The notes beneath the pieces were generated by a model. That model made no database searches, was not told the DNA's origin, and was given only the letters and a program-made list of their open reading frames with translations. From Burkholderia sp. (GTDB lineage Bacteria; Pseudomonadota; Gammaproteobacteria; Burkholderiales; Burkholderiaceae), in NCBI GenBank assembly GCA_031253835.1, contig JAIRVP010000062.1:1-58895 (forward strand): a stretch of 58,895 bases of DNA, read 5' to 3'. Position 1 is the stretch's first letter, and every line of letters begins with the position of its first letter. Made by a program: the position numbers and the translations under genes. Positions 43,074-51,076 of this stretch are shown here, piece after piece.

Positions 43074-44321
43074 TTACTTGACCTTCGCGGCCTTCGCGAG
43101 CGCGGCGACCGCGCTCTTCGAATCCTGCTGCGAGTTCATGAACTTCGTCACGACGTCCGTGATCGCGCCGGCGGTCGCGTCGCTTTGCGCCATCCCGTGC
43201 GCGAGCGACGGCACGAAGCCGCCCGACTTGATCGCGGTCTGCTCGTCGGCATACGACTTCTTCGCGCAGTCGTCGAACTTGTCCATCTTCACGCCGAGAC
43301 GCACCGGCACCGAGCCCTTCAGCAGGCTGAACTGCTCCTGGAAGTCCGGCGTCATGATCGTCTTCGCGAGCGCGAGCTGGCCCGGCGTCGCCGCCTTCTC
43401 GCCCTTCTGCTGGAAGAACACGAACGAATCGACGTTGAACGTGTACGCATTCGCCGTACCCGGCACCGGAGCGCAGATGTAGTCCTTGCCCGACTTCTTG
43501 CCGGCGTTCTCGAACTCGCCCTTCGCCCAGTCGCCCATGAACTGCATGCCGGCCTTGCCGTTGATGACCATCGCGGTCGCGAGGTTCCAGTCGCGGCCGT
43601 TACGGCCCGTGTCGAAGTAACCCTGGATCTTGCGCACCGTGTCGAACACCGACAGCATCTGCGGCGACGTCAGCGTCGCCTGGTCGAGGTCGACCAGCGC
43701 CTTCTTGTAGAACGCCGGGCCCTGCGACAGCACGACGTCTTCCCACAGCGTCAGGTCCTGCCACGGCTGGCCGCCCATCGCGACCGGCTGGATGCCCGCG
43801 GCCTTCAGCTTGTCGGCCACCGCGAAGAATTCGGGCCAGGTGGTCGGCACCTTCGCGCCGACCTTGTCGAGCGCCGCCTTGTTGATGTACAGCCAGTTCA
43901 CGCGGTGCACCGAGAACGGCGCGGCGACGGTATGGCCCTTGTACTTGATGATCTTGTCGATTTCCGGCGGCAGGTTCTGCTTCCAGTCGCCAGCGGCGGA
44001 ATCGATGTTGACGAGCACGCCCTGGTCGGCCCAGTCCTGGATCAGCGGGCCCTTGATCTGCGCGGCCGACGGTGCGTCGCCGCTGATCACCTTGGTCTTC
44101 AGTGCCGTCATCGCCGCGGCGCCGGCGCCGCCTGCGACCGCGAAGTCCTTCCACACGTAGCCCTGCTTCTGCACGTCGTCCTTCAGCACGCCGACGGCCT
44201 TCGACTCGCCGCCCGAGGTCCACCAGTGCAGCACGGTTACGTTCTCGGCTGCCTGCGCCGCCACGGCGCCAGCCATCAGGCCTGCGGCGCAGAGCGCGCC
44301 CATGATCGAGCGAACTTTCAT
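43074..44321 (-). CDS. gtsA: Periplasmic sugar-binding protein (GtsA type)
   Basis: A 415-aa extracellular solute-binding protein of family 1. The signal peptide is MKVRSIMGALCAAGLMAGAVAAQA. The mature part begins AENVTVLHWWTSGGE, the same aromatic start seen in glucose-binding GtsA of Pseudomonas. Further features are VNIDSAAGDWKQNLPPEI, AAPFSVHRVNWLYINKAALD and MGDWAKGEFENAGKKSG. Four cysteines late in the sequence (ICAPVP, DDCAKK) may form one disulfide or none. The ATG at 44321 has GGAGGAG (6-12 nt upstream). It leads the gts operon, divergent from zwf. Glucose as ligand is inferred from context. Confidence 0.92.
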   Translation of the reverse strand: MKVRSIMGALCAAGLMAGAVAAQAAENVTVLHWWTSGGESKAVGVLKDDVQKQGYVWKDFAVAGGAGAAAMTALKTKVISGDAPSAAQIKGPLIQDWADQGVLVNIDSAAGDWKQNLPPEIDKIIKYKGHTVAAPFSVHRVNWLYINKAALDKVGAKVPTTWPEFFAVADKLKAAGIQPVAMGGQPWQDLTLWEDVVLSQGPAFYKKALVDLDQATLTSPQMLSVFDTVRKIQGYFDTGRNGRDWNLATAMVINGKAGMQFMGDWAKGEFENAGKKSGKDYICAPVPGTANAYTFNVDSFVFFQQKGEKAATPGQLALAKTIMTPDFQEQFSLLKGSVPVRLGVKMDKFDDCAKKSYADEQTAIKSGGFVPSLAHGMAQSDATAGAITDVVTKFMNSQQDSKSAVAALAKAAKVK

Positions 44322-44666
44322 TACTTATCTCCTCCAGACTGAATCAACTCGTGAAGTTCCCTGACCGGGAACCGGCTTCTTGATAACGACGGGGAAATCG
44401 AGCCGCGGGACGCATGCAGCGTACGGGGCCGATGACCGGCCGGGCTCTTACAGAAAGCGTGAATCGAGATTCAACGGCGTGTCTCCTCTTTGTGTTTCTG
44501 GCCCGCCGCGATGATGCGACGCGAGCCCGGGGCCGACGGCGCGCGGACGATGCGCGCCGCCAATGTCCGATAACATTCGGCACAAGGCGTTCCCGAAGGC
44601 GAAGCTCGCGCAGTTCATCGACCGCACATCTTTTTTTCTTCACCCAGGTGCTACCCCTTGCGGCGG
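44322..44666 (-). other. Long leader/upstream region of gtsA
   Basis: About 345 bp between the strong minus-strand promoter and the gtsA start. A poorer promoter (TTGAAT, 16 bp, TGTAAG at about 44449-44476 on the minus strand) lies closer to gtsA. A 99-aa minus-strand frame (44344-44643) is arginine-rich and not convincing. If the distal promoter is used, gtsA has an unusually long leader. Confidence 0.4.
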
Positions 44667-44695
44667 ATTGTAGTTAAACTACAATTCAGTGTCAA
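44667..44695 (-). promoter_or_regulatory. gts promoter overlapping a HexR-like operator
   Basis: On the minus strand TTGACA (44690-44695), exactly 17 bp, TACAAT (44667-44672): 11 of 12 consensus positions. A perfect 19-bp palindrome, ATTGTAGTT-A-AACTACAAT (44667-44685), covers the -10 and most of the spacer. Its core TTGT-N9-ACAA resembles the HexR site described for Pseudomonas (TTGT, N7-8, ACAA). The same region must contain the zwf promoter on the plus strand. Confidence 0.7.
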
Positions 44696-44752
44696 AAATA
44701 TTTTTATCGCACTACGGATCGCTTTCCAGCACCCCCAACACGGCGGAGACAC

Positions 44753-46222
44753 ATGCATACCGATTCCAGCTTTACCTTCGTACTTTTCGGCGGCACCGGC
44801 GATCTGTCGATGCGCAAGATCCTGCCCGCGCTGTTCGAAGCGCACCGCGCGAACATGCTCGCGGAGAGCGGCCGGATCGTCGCCGTGGCGCGACACGAAT
44901 CGGATCGGGCGTCCTACCTCGAATGGGTCGACACGCACGTGAAGCCGCATGCGGCGAAGGCCGCCGGCAGCGCGTTCGACGAAGCCGCGTGGAAGTCCTT
45001 CCTCGATCGCATCGAGTACGTGCACCTCGATCTCGGCCGTGCGGAAGACTACGTCGTGCTGCGCGACGCAGTGGCATCGCTGCCCGGCATCCGCGTGTTC
45101 TATCTGGCGACGGGCCCGTCGCTGTTCGTGCCGATCTGCAAGGCGCTCGCGTCGGTCGGCCTGAACGAAGGCTCGCGCATCGTGCTCGAGAAGCCGCTCG
45201 GCTACGACCTGAAGTCGTCGAACGCGATCAACGACGCGGTCGGCGAGATCTTCACGGAAGGCCAGATCTACCGGATCGACCACTACCTCGGCAAGGAGCC
45301 GGTGCAGAACCTGCTCGCGCTGCGCTTCGGCAATGCGCTGTTCGAGCCGCTGTGGCGCCGCGAATGGGTCGAGAGCATCCAGATCACGATCGCCGAGGAG
45401 CTCGGCGTCGAGGCGCGCGGCGATTTCTACGACAATACCGGCGCGCTGCGCGACATGGTGCAGAACCACCTGCTGCAGCTGCTGTCGATCGTCGCGATGG
45501 AGCCGCCGCATTCGATGGATTCCGACTCGGTGCGCGACGAGAAGCTGCGCGTGCTGCGCGCGCTGAAACCGGTCGATCCGCGCGACATCGGCAAGGTGGC
45601 CGTGCGCGGCCAGTATCATGCGGGCGTGATCAAGGGCGCGCAGGTGCCGGCCTACGCGACCGAACCGGGCGTGAAACCCGACAGCCAGACCGAAACCTTC
45701 GTCGCGCTGAAGGTCGAGATCGAGAACTGGCGCTGGGCCGGCGTGCCGTTCTTCCTGCGCACCGGCAAGCGTCTTGCCGACCGCGTCGCGGAGATCGTCG
45801 TGAACTTCCGCCCGGTGCCGCACTCGGCGCTGGGCCCGACCGCGCTGCGTCCCGGTTCGAACCGCCTCGTGATCCGGCTGCAGCCGAACGAGACGATCCG
45901 CCTGTACTGCCTCGCGAAGCAGCCCGGCGAAGGGATGAACCTCGCGAGCGTGCACCTCGACCTCGCGTTCGACCAGTTCTTCAAGGAAGGGCAGATGGAG
46001 GCGTACCAGCGCCTGCTGCTCGACGTGATCAACGGCCGGCTGGCCCTCTTCGTGCGTCGCGACGAACAGGAAGCGGCATGGCGCTGGGTCGAGCCTATCC
46101 TGAACGAATGGGCGCGCACGCTGAAGCCGCCGAAGCCGTACGCGGCGGGCACGTGGGGGCCGGCCGCGGCGAGCGCGATGCTTGCGCAGCACGACACCTG
46201 CTGGCTCGAAGAAGAAAACTGA
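44753..46222 (+). CDS. zwf: Glucose-6-phosphate 1-dehydrogenase
   Basis: A 489-aa enzyme that oxidises glucose 6-phosphate to 6-phosphogluconolactone, the entry to Entner-Doudoroff and pentose-phosphate routes, making NAD(P)H. The coenzyme site is VLFGGTGDLSMRKILPAL. The active-site signature is YRIDHYLGKEPVQNLLALRF with the substrate-binding His and Lys. RGDFYDNTGALRDMVQNHL is also conserved. The start codon lies ~45-80 nt after the HexR-like palindrome. It leads zwf-pgl-glk. Cofactor preference (NADP or NAD) is not predictable here. Confidence 0.97.
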   Translation: MHTDSSFTFVLFGGTGDLSMRKILPALFEAHRANMLAESGRIVAVARHESDRASYLEWVDTHVKPHAAKAAGSAFDEAAWKSFLDRIEYVHLDLGRAEDYVVLRDAVASLPGIRVFYLATGPSLFVPICKALASVGLNEGSRIVLEKPLGYDLKSSNAINDAVGEIFTEGQIYRIDHYLGKEPVQNLLALRFGNALFEPLWRREWVESIQITIAEELGVEARGDFYDNTGALRDMVQNHLLQLLSIVAMEPPHSMDSDSVRDEKLRVLRALKPVDPRDIGKVAVRGQYHAGVIKGAQVPAYATEPGVKPDSQTETFVALKVEIENWRWAGVPFFLRTGKRLADRVAEIVVNFRPVPHSALGPTALRPGSNRLVIRLQPNETIRLYCLAKQPGEGMNLASVHLDLAFDQFFKEGQMEAYQRLLLDVINGRLALFVRRDEQEAAWRWVEPILNEWARTLKPPKPYAAGTWGPAAASAMLAQHDTCWLEEEN

Positions 46223-46230
46223 TGCAAACC

Positions 46231-46260
46231 GTTGCCGCGCACGCCACCGTACGCGGCAAC
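46231..46260 (+). other. Hairpin between zwf and pgl
   Basis: A 9-bp inverted repeat (GTTGCCGCG, 12-nt loop, CGCGGCAAC) 8 bp after the zwf stop. It has no T-run, so it is not a simple terminator; it may stabilise the zwf 3' end or tune pgl expression. Confidence 0.5.
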
Positions 46261-46310
46261 GTGCCCCACGATTCGTACGATTTGAACAGACAAAGCAGTC
46301 CGGAGGAGAT

Positions 46311-46991
46311 GTGATCGAGATCCACGCTTTCGACACCCAGGAAGCGCAAAGCGAAGCGCTCGCGCGCGCCGTCGGCGACGCGCTGCGCGCCGCGCTCGCC
46401 GGCCCCGCGCGGCCGACGCTCGCGGTGTCCGGCGGCACGAGCCCGCGCCCGTTCCTGCACACGCTGTCGCACGCGGCGCTCGACTGGGCCGGCGTCGACG
46501 TGACGCTGGTCGACGACCGCTGGGTGCCGGACGACGATGCGGCCAGCAACGCGCAACTCGTGCGCGACACGCTGCTGCAGCACGCGGCGGCCCCTGCCCG
46601 CTTCCTGCCGCTCGTCGATACGCGCAGCACGCTCGACGCACACGTCGCCGCGCTGAACGCGAACGCCGACTACCGCGTGCCGACCGTCGCCGTGCTCGGC
46701 ATGGGCGAGGACGGCCACACCGCGTCGATCTTCGCCGACGCACCCGAATGGGACCACGCGATCACGACACAGGCGCGTTTCGTCGCCGTGCATCCCGGCG
46801 CCGCGCCGCATGCGCGCGTGAGCTATTCGCTCGATGCGCTGAAGCGCGTCGACCGGCTGTTCCTGCTGATCGCGGGCCCCGCCAAGCGCGACGTGCTCGA
46901 CGCCGCGGCCGCGTCGCTGCAGAAGAACGCGATTTCCCAACTGGCCAACGACAAGGGGACCCAGCTCGATGTCTACTGGTGCGCAAAGTAA
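46311..46991 (+). CDS. pgl: 6-Phosphogluconolactonase
   Basis: A 226-aa DevB-type lactonase that hydrolyses 6-phosphogluconolactone to 6-phosphogluconate. It has TLAVSGGTSPRPFLHTLS (phosphate-binding loop), DVTLVDDRWVPDDDAASN and LGMGEDGHTASIF, all diagnostic. A GTG at 46311 with GGAGGAGA 2-9 nt upstream is the start; an ATG-initiated frame from 46182 would overlap zwf and lacks family homology. It overlaps the next gene by 23 nt, so pgl and glk are translationally coupled. Confidence 0.95.
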   Translation: MIEIHAFDTQEAQSEALARAVGDALRAALAGPARPTLAVSGGTSPRPFLHTLSHAALDWAGVDVTLVDDRWVPDDDAASNAQLVRDTLLQHAAAPARFLPLVDTRSTLDAHVAALNANADYRVPTVAVLGMGEDGHTASIFADAPEWDHAITTQARFVAVHPGAAPHARVSYSLDALKRVDRLFLLIAGPAKRDVLDAAAASLQKNAISQLANDKGTQLDVYWCAK

Positions 46992-48897
46992 GGCGGTCGT
47001 CGCGGGTCAGCATGCCGACGGTCCGCGCCTGCTCGCGGACGTCGGCGGCACCAACGCGCGCTTCGCGCTGGAAACCGGCCCGGGCGAAATCACGCAGATC
47101 CGCGTGTATCCCGGCGCCGACTATCCGACGCTCACCGACGCGATCCGCAAGTACCTGAAGGACGTGAAGATCAGCCGCGTGAACCACGCGGCGATCGCGA
47201 TCGCCAATCCGGTGGACGGCGACCAGGTCACGATGACCAACCACGACTGGAGCTTCTCGATCGAGGCGACGCGCCGTGCGCTCGGCTTCGACACGCTGCT
47301 CGTCGTCAACGACTTCACCGCGCTCGCGATGGCGCTGCCGGGCCTGACCGATGCGCAGCGCGTGCAGGTCGGCGGCGGCACGCGCCGCCAGAACAGCGTG
47401 ATCGGGCTGCTCGGGCCCGGCACCGGGCTCGGCGTGTCGGGGCTGATTCCGGCCGACGACCGCTGGATCGCGCTCGGCAGCGAGGGCGGCCACGCGTCGT
47501 TCGCGCCGCAGGACGAGCGCGAGGACCTGGTGCTGCAGTACGCGCGCAAGAAGTTTCCGCACGTGTCGTTCGAACGCGTGTGCGCGGGCCCCGGCATGGA
47601 GATCATCTATCGCGCGCTCGCCGCGCGCGACAAGAAGCGCGTCGCCGCGACCGTCGACACGGTCGAGATCGTCGAGCGCGCGCATGCGGGCGACGCCCTC
47701 GCGCTCGAGACGGTCGAGTGCTTCTGCGGGATCCTCGGCGCGTTCGCGGGCAGCGTCGCGCTGACGCTCGGCTCGCTCGGCGGCGTGTACATCGGCGGCG
47801 GCGTCGCACTGAAGCTCGGCGAACTGTTCACGCGCTCGTCGTTCCGCGCGCGCTTCGAGGCGAAGGGCCGCTTCACGCACTATCTCGAGAACATCCCGAC
47901 CTACCTGATCACCGCCGAATACCCGGCGTTCCTCGGCGTGTCGGCGATTCTCGCCGAGCAGCTGTCGAACCGCTCGGGCGGCGCATCGTCGGCCGTGTTC
48001 GAACGGATCCGCCAGATGCGCGATGCGCTGACGCCGGCCGAGCGCCGAGTGGCCGATCTCGCGCTGAACCATCCGCGCTCGATCATCAACGATCCGATCG
48101 TCGACATCGCGCGCAAGGCCGACGTGAGCCAGCCGACCGTGATCCGCTTCTGCCGCTCGCTCGGCTGCCAGGGGCTGTCGGACTTCAAGCTGAAGCTCGC
48201 CACCGGCCTCACCGGCACGATCCCGATGAGCCACAGCCAGGTGCATCTCGGCGACACGGCCACCGACTTCGGCGCGAAGGTGCTCGACAACACGGTGTCC
48301 GCGATCCTGCAGTTGCGCGAGCACCTGAATTTCGAGCACGTCGAGAACGCGATCGAGATCCTGAACGGCGCGCGGCGCATCGAGTTCTACGGGCTCGGCA
48401 ATTCGAACATCGTCGCGCAGGACGCGCACTACAAGTTCTTCCGCTTCGGCATTCCGACGATCGCGTACGGCGACCTGTACATGCAGGCCGCATCGGCCGC
48501 GCTGCTCGGCAAGGGCGACGTGATCGTCGCGGTGTCGAAGTCGGGGCGCGCGCCCGAGCTGCTGCGCGTGCTCGACGTCGCGATGCAGGCCGGCGCGAAG
48601 GTGATCGCGATCACGTCGAGCAACACGCCGCTCGCGAAGCGCGCGACCGTTGCGCTCGAGACCGACCACATCGAGATGCGCGAGTCGCAGCTGTCGATGA
48701 TCTCGCGGATCCTGCATCTGCTGATGATCGACATCCTCGCGGTCGGCGTCGCGATCCGCCGCGCGTCGACGAACGGCGAGCTGCCCGAAGCGGTCGCACA
48801 GGCGAAGGCGCGTGCGAGCGACGACGAAACGGCCGACGTGCTCGACTGGCTGAGCCACGGCGCGTCGCCGGCGGCGAAGGACGTCGCGCGGGACTGA
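46969..48897 (+). CDS. glk: Glucokinase fused to an RpiR/HexR-type regulator
   Basis: A 642-aa two-part protein. Residues ~18-335 are a ROK-unrelated Glk-type glucokinase: LLADVGGTNARFALE (phosphate 1), GLLGPGTGLGVSGLI (phosphate 2), LGSEGGHASFAP and VYIGGGVALKLGELF. Residues ~345-420 are an RpiR N-terminal HTH (LTPAERRVADLALNHP, then KADVSQPTVIRFCRSLGCQG). Residues ~470-600 are a SIS sugar-phosphate domain (IEFYGLGNSNIVAQDAH, VIVAVSKSGRAPELL). Such fusions are known in Burkholderia. The enzyme would phosphorylate glucose; the regulator would sense a sugar phosphate, perhaps KDPG as HexR does. It overlaps pgl by 23 nt. Confidence 0.95.
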   Translation: MSTGAQSKAVVAGQHADGPRLLADVGGTNARFALETGPGEITQIRVYPGADYPTLTDAIRKYLKDVKISRVNHAAIAIANPVDGDQVTMTNHDWSFSIEATRRALGFDTLLVVNDFTALAMALPGLTDAQRVQVGGGTRRQNSVIGLLGPGTGLGVSGLIPADDRWIALGSEGGHASFAPQDEREDLVLQYARKKFPHVSFERVCAGPGMEIIYRALAARDKKRVAATVDTVEIVERAHAGDALALETVECFCGILGAFAGSVALTLGSLGGVYIGGGVALKLGELFTRSSFRARFEAKGRFTHYLENIPTYLITAEYPAFLGVSAILAEQLSNRSGGASSAVFERIRQMRDALTPAERRVADLALNHPRSIINDPIVDIARKADVSQPTVIRFCRSLGCQGLSDFKLKLATGLTGTIPMSHSQVHLGDTATDFGAKVLDNTVSAILQLREHLNFEHVENAIEILNGARRIEFYGLGNSNIVAQDAHYKFFRFGIPTIAYGDLYMQAASAALLGKGDVIVAVSKSGRAPELLRVLDVAMQAGAKVIAITSSNTPLAKRATVALETDHIEMRESQLSMISRILHLLMIDILAVGVAIRRASTNGELPEAVAQAKARASDDETADVLDWLSHGASPAAKDVARD

Positions 48898-48935
48898 CGC
48901 GCGGTGCGGCGCCAGCCGCTTCCTGCGTCCCGAAG

Positions 48936-48973
48936 AAAAACGCCACCGCGCGCGATGCGCCGGTGGCGTTTTT
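48936..48973. terminator. Bidirectional terminator after glk
   Basis: AAAAACGCCACCG, CGCGCGATGCGC, CGGTGGCGTTTTT then CGTTTTG. A 9-bp stem with A-run and T-run, serving glk (plus) and the efflux gene (minus). Confidence 0.9.
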
Positions 48974-48996
48974 CGTTTTGCGGCGCTGCTGCCGTG

Positions 48997-50214
48997 TCAG
49001 GCGCCCGCTTTCACCGGCCGGCCGTGCCAGCGCAGCACGAGGTAGCGGCCGGCGAAACACAGCACGCCCGACACGCCGATCGTCACGCCCATCGCGAACG
49101 GCGTGCCGTCCGCGAGTGCGCCGATCGCGACGCTCGCGAGCGCGCCGAGCGCAAGCTGCATCGCGCCGAACACGGCCGCCGACGCGCCCGCGTTGTGCGG
49201 GTAGCGGTGCATGAGGTCGGTCGTGCAGTTCGCGGACAGGATCCCGACCACGCCGACCACGAAGAACAGGCACACGACGATCGACCACAGCCCGCCCCAC
49301 CCCGTCAGCGCGACGAGCGCGACCGCGAGCGACGCGATGGCGCTCACGAGCGACGCGGCCGCGATGATGCGCAGTGAACCGATGCGCCCGACGAGGCGCG
49401 TGTTCGCGAAGTTGCCGATCATGATCCCGACGACGTTCAGGCCGAACAGCAGCCCGTAGTGTTGCGGCGATACGTGGAAATACTCGATGTACACGAACGG
49501 CGTCGCGGTGATGTACGAGAACATCGCCGCGAACGCCATCCCGCCGCACAGCATGTGCCCCCATGCGACGGGGTCCGACAGGATGCGCCCGTACGACGCG
49601 AACGACGCGAGCACGGCCGTGCTCTTGCGCCGCTCCTTCGGCCAGGTTTCGGGCACGCGCAGGTAGGCCGTCGCCGCGCATATCGCGCCGAACACGGCCA
49701 GCACGACGAACACGCCGCGCCAGCCGGAGAAACGCAGGATCTGGCCGCCGATCAGCGGCGCGAGCAGCGGCCCGACCGCGGTGACGATCGCGACCATCGA
49801 CAGCACCTTCGCCGCGTCGGTCGGCTCGTGCGCATCACGCGCGATCGCACGCGACAGCACCGACGCCGCGCCGGCGCCGAGCGCCTGCAGGAAGCGCACG
49901 AGGATCAGCATGTCGATCGAGGTCGACACGAAGCAACCGATGCTCGCGAGCGTGAACAGCGCGATGCCGCCGAGCAGCACGGGACGGCGGCCCCACGTGT
50001 CCGACAGCGGGCCGTACAGCAGCATCCCGACCGAGAAGCCGGCCATGAAGCTCGTCAGCGTGCGCTGCGCGGCGCCGGGGCTGACGGAGAAGCCGTCGGC
50101 GATCGACGGCAGGCTCGGCAGGTACATGTCGGTGGCGATCGGCCCGCAGGCCGCGAGCGCGCCGAGCAACAGGATCAGCCGGGCATCGGGCCGGCGCCGG
50201 ACGACGTGAGACAT
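48997..50214 (-). CDS. Bcr/CflA family MFS drug efflux transporter
   Basis: A 405-aa inner-membrane drug:H+ antiporter with 12 predicted helices. The first helices carry the Bcr/CflA signature LLLGALAACGPIATDMYLPSLPSIA, then MAGFSVGMLLYGPLSDTWGRRPVLL (MFS motif A) and RFLQALGAGAASVLSRAIARD (motif C region). The second half has CTTDLMHRYPHNAGASAAVFG. Known substrates in the family are bicyclomycin, chloramphenicol and sulfonamides; this one's are unknown. The ATG at 50214 is preferred over an upstream in-frame start at 50316. It is a convergent neighbour of the glk module, not functionally linked by sequence. Confidence 0.92.
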   Translation of the reverse strand: MSHVVRRRPDARLILLLGALAACGPIATDMYLPSLPSIADGFSVSPGAAQRTLTSFMAGFSVGMLLYGPLSDTWGRRPVLLGGIALFTLASIGCFVSTSIDMLILVRFLQALGAGAASVLSRAIARDAHEPTDAAKVLSMVAIVTAVGPLLAPLIGGQILRFSGWRGVFVVLAVFGAICAATAYLRVPETWPKERRKSTAVLASFASYGRILSDPVAWGHMLCGGMAFAAMFSYITATPFVYIEYFHVSPQHYGLLFGLNVVGIMIGNFANTRLVGRIGSLRIIAAASLVSAIASLAVALVALTGWGGLWSIVVCLFFVVGVVGILSANCTTDLMHRYPHNAGASAAVFGAMQLALGALASVAIGALADGTPFAMGVTIGVSGVLCFAGRYLVLRWHGRPVKAGA

Positions 50215-50438
50215 GGGTATCCGGAATGGAGCCCGCGCGCATCGCGGCGCGCGTGGCGGTGAAGACGGGAAGCCGCGCCACGGATGGCGCACTCGGGCCC
50301 ATGATTGTACGCGCAACTTTTTTACGTGCCGCCGGCCGCGTACGATGGCGGGCCGGCAAGCCTCCGTGCGCGGGATCGCACGCGGATTCGATTAAGCTTG
50401 CCGCTCTCGTCTGATCATTTGAGCGCCCGACCGAACCG

Positions 50439-50891
50439 ATGACCGCCTTCCTGCTGATCTGGAGCCCCAAGAAATGGCCGTGGCCCGAGCTGCCCGACGT
50501 CGCCGCGCGCGTGAAGGCCGGCGAGGCCGTGCATGACGTGTGGGGCTGCGGCTTCGCGCGCAGCATCCTGCCGGGCGACCGCGTGTTCCTGCACCGCGTC
50601 GCGAAGGAACCGAAGGGCGTGTTCGGCTCCGGCTACGTGACGCGCGCGCCGTACGAGGTGCCCGATCCGTCGACCAAACGCGGATACCGGCTGTGCATCG
50701 ACTTCGTGTACGACTGGCTGGTCGACGCGCACCAGGACGTCGTGATCGCGCGCGATGCGCTGCGCGTCCACCCGTATTCGGTGCAGACCTGGGACGCGCA
50801 GACGTCCGGCACGTCGATCAAGCCGATGGTCGAAGGCCCGCTCGAGAAACGCTGGGCCGAACTGACCGGCAAGCGCAAGCCGCCGCGCTAG
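50439..50891 (+). CDS. EVE-domain-like (PUA superfamily) protein
   Basis: A 150-aa protein, probably one EVE/PUA-like fold. Marks are the opening FLLIWSPKKWPWPEL, the VHDVWGCGFARSILPGDRVFLHRV stretch and GVFGSGYVTRAPYEV, which fit EVE proteins that bind modified bases or RNA. Key aromatic residues are present but I cannot confirm the family without a profile search. It lies alone between the divergent efflux gene and hemL, 185 bp upstream of the latter. No restriction or McrB partner is adjacent, so a role in modified-DNA recognition is only a possibility. Confidence 0.6.
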   Translation: MTAFLLIWSPKKWPWPELPDVAARVKAGEAVHDVWGCGFARSILPGDRVFLHRVAKEPKGVFGSGYVTRAPYEVPDPSTKRGYRLCIDFVYDWLVDAHQDVVIARDALRVHPYSVQTWDAQTSGTSIKPMVEGPLEKRWAELTGKRKPPR

Positions 50892-51076
50892 CCGGGCCGG
50901 GTGCCGGACCCAATCCGGCCCTCGTTTCCGGCCGAGGCCATTCCCCACGCGCCGAAAGGCCGCACAAGCGCCGGCGGGCCTGCCGCGCGCGTCTCCGGTA
51001 CAATCGGACGATCGTTCCGCCCAGGCGCCGCGGCCCGTGCACAGGCCCCCGCGCCCTTCTCTCGCAGGTTTCGCTC

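Noticed and set aside
44344..44643. A 99-aa minus-strand frame starting MKKKRCAVDELRELRLRER in the gtsA leader
   Set aside because: Extreme arginine content after the first 20 residues, no Shine-Dalgarno at its start, and it lies in the predicted leader; a short leader peptide cannot be fully excluded.
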